A stretch of 64,000 bases of DNA from Lithospermum erythrorhizon (taxonomy: Eukaryota > Streptophyta > Magnoliopsida > Boraginales > Boraginaceae): NCBI GenBank assembly GCA_019722365.1, contig JADFUC010000511.1:930001-994000 (forward strand). The letters are read 5' to 3'. The position numbers were made by a program, and so were the translations under genes. How positions within the stretch are numbered: the first letter of the stretch is position 1; each line of letters opens with the position of its first letter. This document shows, piece by piece, positions 60,850 through 64,000 of the stretch. The notes beneath the pieces were generated by a model. It saw nothing but the letters and a program-made list of their open reading frames with translations, was not told the origin of the DNA and did not search any database.

Positions 60850-62012
60850 CGAAACAAGTAAGACAAACAACATTAGATAGGCAAAGAGTTAATGCTGATG
60901 CAAGTTTATCACCGCTTGCAGGTTGTACTGAAACATTTGACTAAAAAGAGAGATGTTAATTGTTTACTACAGACAAAAAATGATGATAAATTTGATCTAA
61001 AATGCTAACAAGTTACAAACATGCAATGGTCTGGGAAAGTGTAACAGTGGCAACTCAATTGAATGTTTAGGTGCTTTGATTAGTTGAATTGAGCAGTGAA
61101 GCATTTAACTGACCCTTCTGATGTTCGCAGGGAAAATAACTCAAACAATATTATAGTATGACCATGGAATTGAAGGACGTAGATCAAGTTATAACCATAT
61201 CAAATTATTCTTCAAACAACTGATCTGGATTTTAATTTTTTACAAGTATTAGGTTGTCTTTGTTCGTCCAGTATCCCCTACCTTCTTTATGAGCCTTCTT
61301 CGATGTCTTCATGATGTCCATAATACATGAAATACAATTTTATAAAATCGTTGAAGGAGGTCTAAAGAGGAGCCAAAGTATCTTTTCGGTTTTCCTCATC
61401 TGAGTTTAACATCATTTGTTAAGACAAGTTATATCGTAGCCAAATTACTGTTTTTTTATAGGTTATCCTCTAAATTACTAAGCTTATCATTATAAGTTGA
61501 TATGATTGTGAATTTGTGATATCGTTTTAGTATCAAGATGTGTGTGTGCTTTCTTGAGAATATTTTTCCTTATTCAAATATCTCTCCATGAGATGGGAAG
61601 ATTTCATCTCCTAATTTCTTCAAAACTCCTAATTTGTAAGCATCCTACAATTCATCATCTCACCCTTCTAATGCGTTTCATCTCAATCGTCTCACAACAA
61701 CCTTATCATATATGACTTTAGATTCAACCAAGCTACCTAGCTAATTTATCTCTTATAATCTCTTTCTTCTCATATGTAGTAGTTAAAGATAATTGGACTC
61801 AGGATCCTCTACACAACAAACTTGTGGCCGTAATTGTCACATATAACATTTATTCAAATCAAATTTATCATATTAATACTAATTAAACATATACATAGTA
61901 GCATGTGTATATACATATTTGACATCCAAATTTTAAAATTCATCGATCAAAATTGTACAGATGAGTATCAAGAATGCATACCAAAAACAACTTAATTTTG
62001 AAGGGGATTCCT
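60850..62012. other. intergenic, no gene seen
   Basis: This stretch contains the promoter of the glycine-rich gene on the left and the 3' UTR of the GT17 gene on the right. No other coding or repeat signal was recognised. Confidence 0.45.
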
Positions 62013-63098
62013 CTATGGCCTACGTAAACATCCTCCAGGCAACAGAAATCTAAACTTATCTGAATTTTCTATCAAATAAGGAGGCAAATTTACTGCAGAA
62101 GTTGAACGTGGAATTGATCCCAACTTCTTGATCAATTCTTGAAATGTATACTCCTCAGGCAACATATCAAAAATATCATCACCCTTACATATTATTTTCT
62201 GAATCCTATCAAAATCAAGAAAATCCCTACTCTTTACTCTATCTGCATGGCTATAAGCTGTCATCTTGAACACAAAATCTCCCAATTTTCTGAAACAAAA
62301 ACTACAATGCCATCCTGCATCTGAAAGGATCAAATTGGTTTGTCTAGAATGCCTATATGATGTCCATTTGCTGTTGTAAACATGAACTGAAGCTCTCCAG
62401 CTGCTAGAGTCTACGAAAAATTCGAATGAATATAAATAGTTCCTCAATTGTAAATGCATTATATCAGGAATTCCTTCACACCATTGAAGCAGTTTCACTG
62501 TATGATGACTTGGGATTTCATCAGCATCAGACATGATCACAAGGTCTCCATCAGAAACACCCCCACGACGAAGTAAACTGTTCATCGCTCGTCGATGAAC
62601 AGCTTCAAGAACAAAAGGGTCTTCTTGTTTTGATCCATGTTTTGCAACCCTCCCTGGAATTGTTCCATAAATGATTTTATCTTCAGCAAATCGAAAACGT
62701 TCCCTGTTTTCGGCGAAAAACAATGGTTTCGGTATGCCTGTGAAAGTTGTGTTACATTCCAGGATGAAAAATTTGGTCACGTAAGGAAGTAGCTCATGCC
62801 ACCTAATTTCCAATAAGTCTAATTCATTAGAGAATATTACAGCATCATATACACGGCGGCGATGAGGGCGGAGGGACCAACCATGGAGGCTGCAGAGGTG
62901 GTTCATGGTGACATTCTCGGCGTAGTAATGAGGGAGGGGGTGGAAGGGGGGTGGTGGATTGTCCCAAAGTGGTCTAAAGAAATATGAAATTTTCTGGAAG
63001 TGAATAAATATTGTGATGATACTTATAGTGAGGAATATTATTATAGGGACTAGTTTATTAATAGATGTTGTTCTTTGGCAGAGAAGAGTTGGAGCCAT
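62013..63098 (-). CDS. GT17 family beta-1,4-N-acetylglucosaminyltransferase-like protein
   Basis: The protein has 361 residues in one exon and belongs to glycosyltransferase family 17, whose animal member (GnT-III, MGAT3) adds the bisecting GlcNAc to N-glycans. Plants have several homologues whose acceptor is not settled. Residues 16-34 ([19 protein letters not shown]) form the single signal-anchor of a type II Golgi protein. The family start [22 protein letters not shown] is followed by [20 protein letters not shown]. The acidic motif MSDADEIPS (DADE at 191-194) is the likely metal and nucleotide-sugar site. The end has [26 protein letters not shown] and the terminal [12 protein letters not shown]. 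Length and termini match the shorter plant members, so it looks complete. Confidence 0.94.
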   Translation of the reverse strand: MAPTLLCQRTTSINKLVPIIIFLTISIITIFIHFQKISYFFRPLWDNPPPPFHPLPHYYAENVTMNHLCSLHGWSLRPHRRRVYDAVIFSNELDLLEIRWHELLPYVTKFFILECNTTFTGIPKPLFFAENRERFRFAEDKIIYGTIPGRVAKHGSKQEDPFVLEAVHRRAMNSLLRRGGVSDGDLVIMSDADEIPSHHTVKLLQWCEGIPDIMHLQLRNYLYSFEFFVDSSSWRASVHVYNSKWTSYRHSRQTNLILSDAGWHCSFCFRKLGDFVFKMTAYSHADRVKSRDFLDFDRIQKIICKGDDIFDMLPEEYTFQELIKKLGSIPRSTSAVNLPPYLIENSDKFRFLLPGGCLRRP

Positions 63099-64000
63099 GT
63101 CCGCCGTGAGAGTATTTGCGCCGCCTTCAATTTTTGAAGGACTTAGGAGTTATGTTTGAATCAATGCAAGAATCATGAGCGTCAAGACTCAAGAGATTGG
63201 TAAATATATTTTCTTTCTTTTAAAAATAAAGACGTTTAGGATTTGGACTACTCTAGTCATTTAATGTAGATTACTTTTGAAGTTAATTGGTAACTAAAGA
63301 TACTCATTACAAGATTTTGTTACCAAAAAAAGGAAAAGTATGTAGCATATATTTTCTTACCAAATATATATATAATATATATATGGAAATATTAAGACTT
63401 AGTTCTTTGTATTATTATTGTCATCAATTAATTGATTATCTATATTATATATAAATTAAATAGGTGTAGTCGGTTATTCGGCTTCGACAATTTTTTTTCC
63501 ATTTAATGCACTTACTAATTATAGATTATTACATTTTAATTTGAGGGCATAATAGTAATTTGCATAATAAATTTCATAACTTCCATGTAAGATAATAACT
63601 TCCCACTATATAACATATTAATTTGCTTTTAACTACATCATATATCTATATATATTAACACAATCTATATTATCATGTCATAAAATCTACATAAAAAATA
63701 ATTGAAAATTGAGTATGACATCCATGTATCGTTATGTTAAAAATATTATTGATAAGTATTTCTTAGTACCCAAATACCAGTATTAAATAATGAATCAAGT
63801 TATATTTCAAACTGATACATAAATCAATATTATGAGTTATATGTAATAGATTATAATGATTGTACCATTAGTGTTATATTAAAGAGTTGTTGGATAATAA
63901 TAGATTGGTATAGTTAACTGATGTAATATATTTTCTATAAGGATAATCATATCAAAATCAATATAATATCAAATCACAAATCACATTAATATCCCTAATT
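63099..64000. other. intergenic AT-rich DNA
   Basis: The GT17 promoter should lie just above 63,098. The rest is very AT-rich, with an ATATAT run near 63,365-63,385. No gene is seen up to the window edge. Confidence 0.45.

Noticed and set aside
1..64000. CRISPR arrays, operons, rRNA or tRNA genes
   Set aside because: I scanned for regularly spaced repeats and for tRNA T-loop words such as GGTTCGAATCC and found none convincing. The window is eukaryotic nuclear DNA with spliced genes.

Overview
The window looks like nuclear DNA of a eudicot plant. It is AT-rich. Genes are interrupted by GT-AG introns and belong to plant families: a DYW-type PPR protein, an EFFECTOR OF TRANSCRIPTION (ET) zinc-repeat protein, the fused plastid HISN4 enzyme, a GT17 glycosyltransferase and a MEKK-class MAPKKK. 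Between them lie decayed Ty1/copia, Ty3/gypsy and hAT elements and Stowaway-like MITEs. I cannot name the species or order from sequence alone.

Layout. Positions 1-20,300 are gene-poor: decayed repeats, a copia relic (about 3.74-5.75 kb) and a minus-strand gypsy relic with a gag-to-integrase deletion and a long LTR (about 11-15.3 kb). Positions 20,359-29,613 form a gene cluster: a mitochondrial CoA carrier (+, 7 exons), then on the minus strand a DYW2-like PPR protein, a three-exon ET-like GIY-YIG protein, and a CAF1 deadenylase with an intron in its 5' UTR. A MAPKKK17/18-like kinase lies at about 36.1-37.6 kb; its first 60 bases are scrambled between frames. A probable solo LTR of about 2.06 kb (42,671-44,731) is followed by a two-exon BAP31-like ER membrane protein (-). 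Positions 46-52.3 kb are again repetitive: a second copy of a foldback MITE, a degenerate tandem array and a decayed hAT transposase. Positions 53,357-63,098 hold HISN4 (+, 19 exons), a secreted glycine-rich protein (-) and a GT17 beta-1,4-GlcNAc transferase-like protein (-).

The genes do not form a pathway; this is a normal plant mosaic of unrelated single genes. Several touch RNA or organelle biology (DYW2-like editing factor, CAF1 deadenylase, CoA carrier, plastid histidine synthesis), but that looks coincidental. I found no convincing new biological system. The most checkable oddities are an AG-to-CG change at a HISN4 splice acceptor exactly where the frame needs AG, and the cluster of small frame shifts at the 5' end of the kinase. 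Either may be a real lesion or an assembly error.
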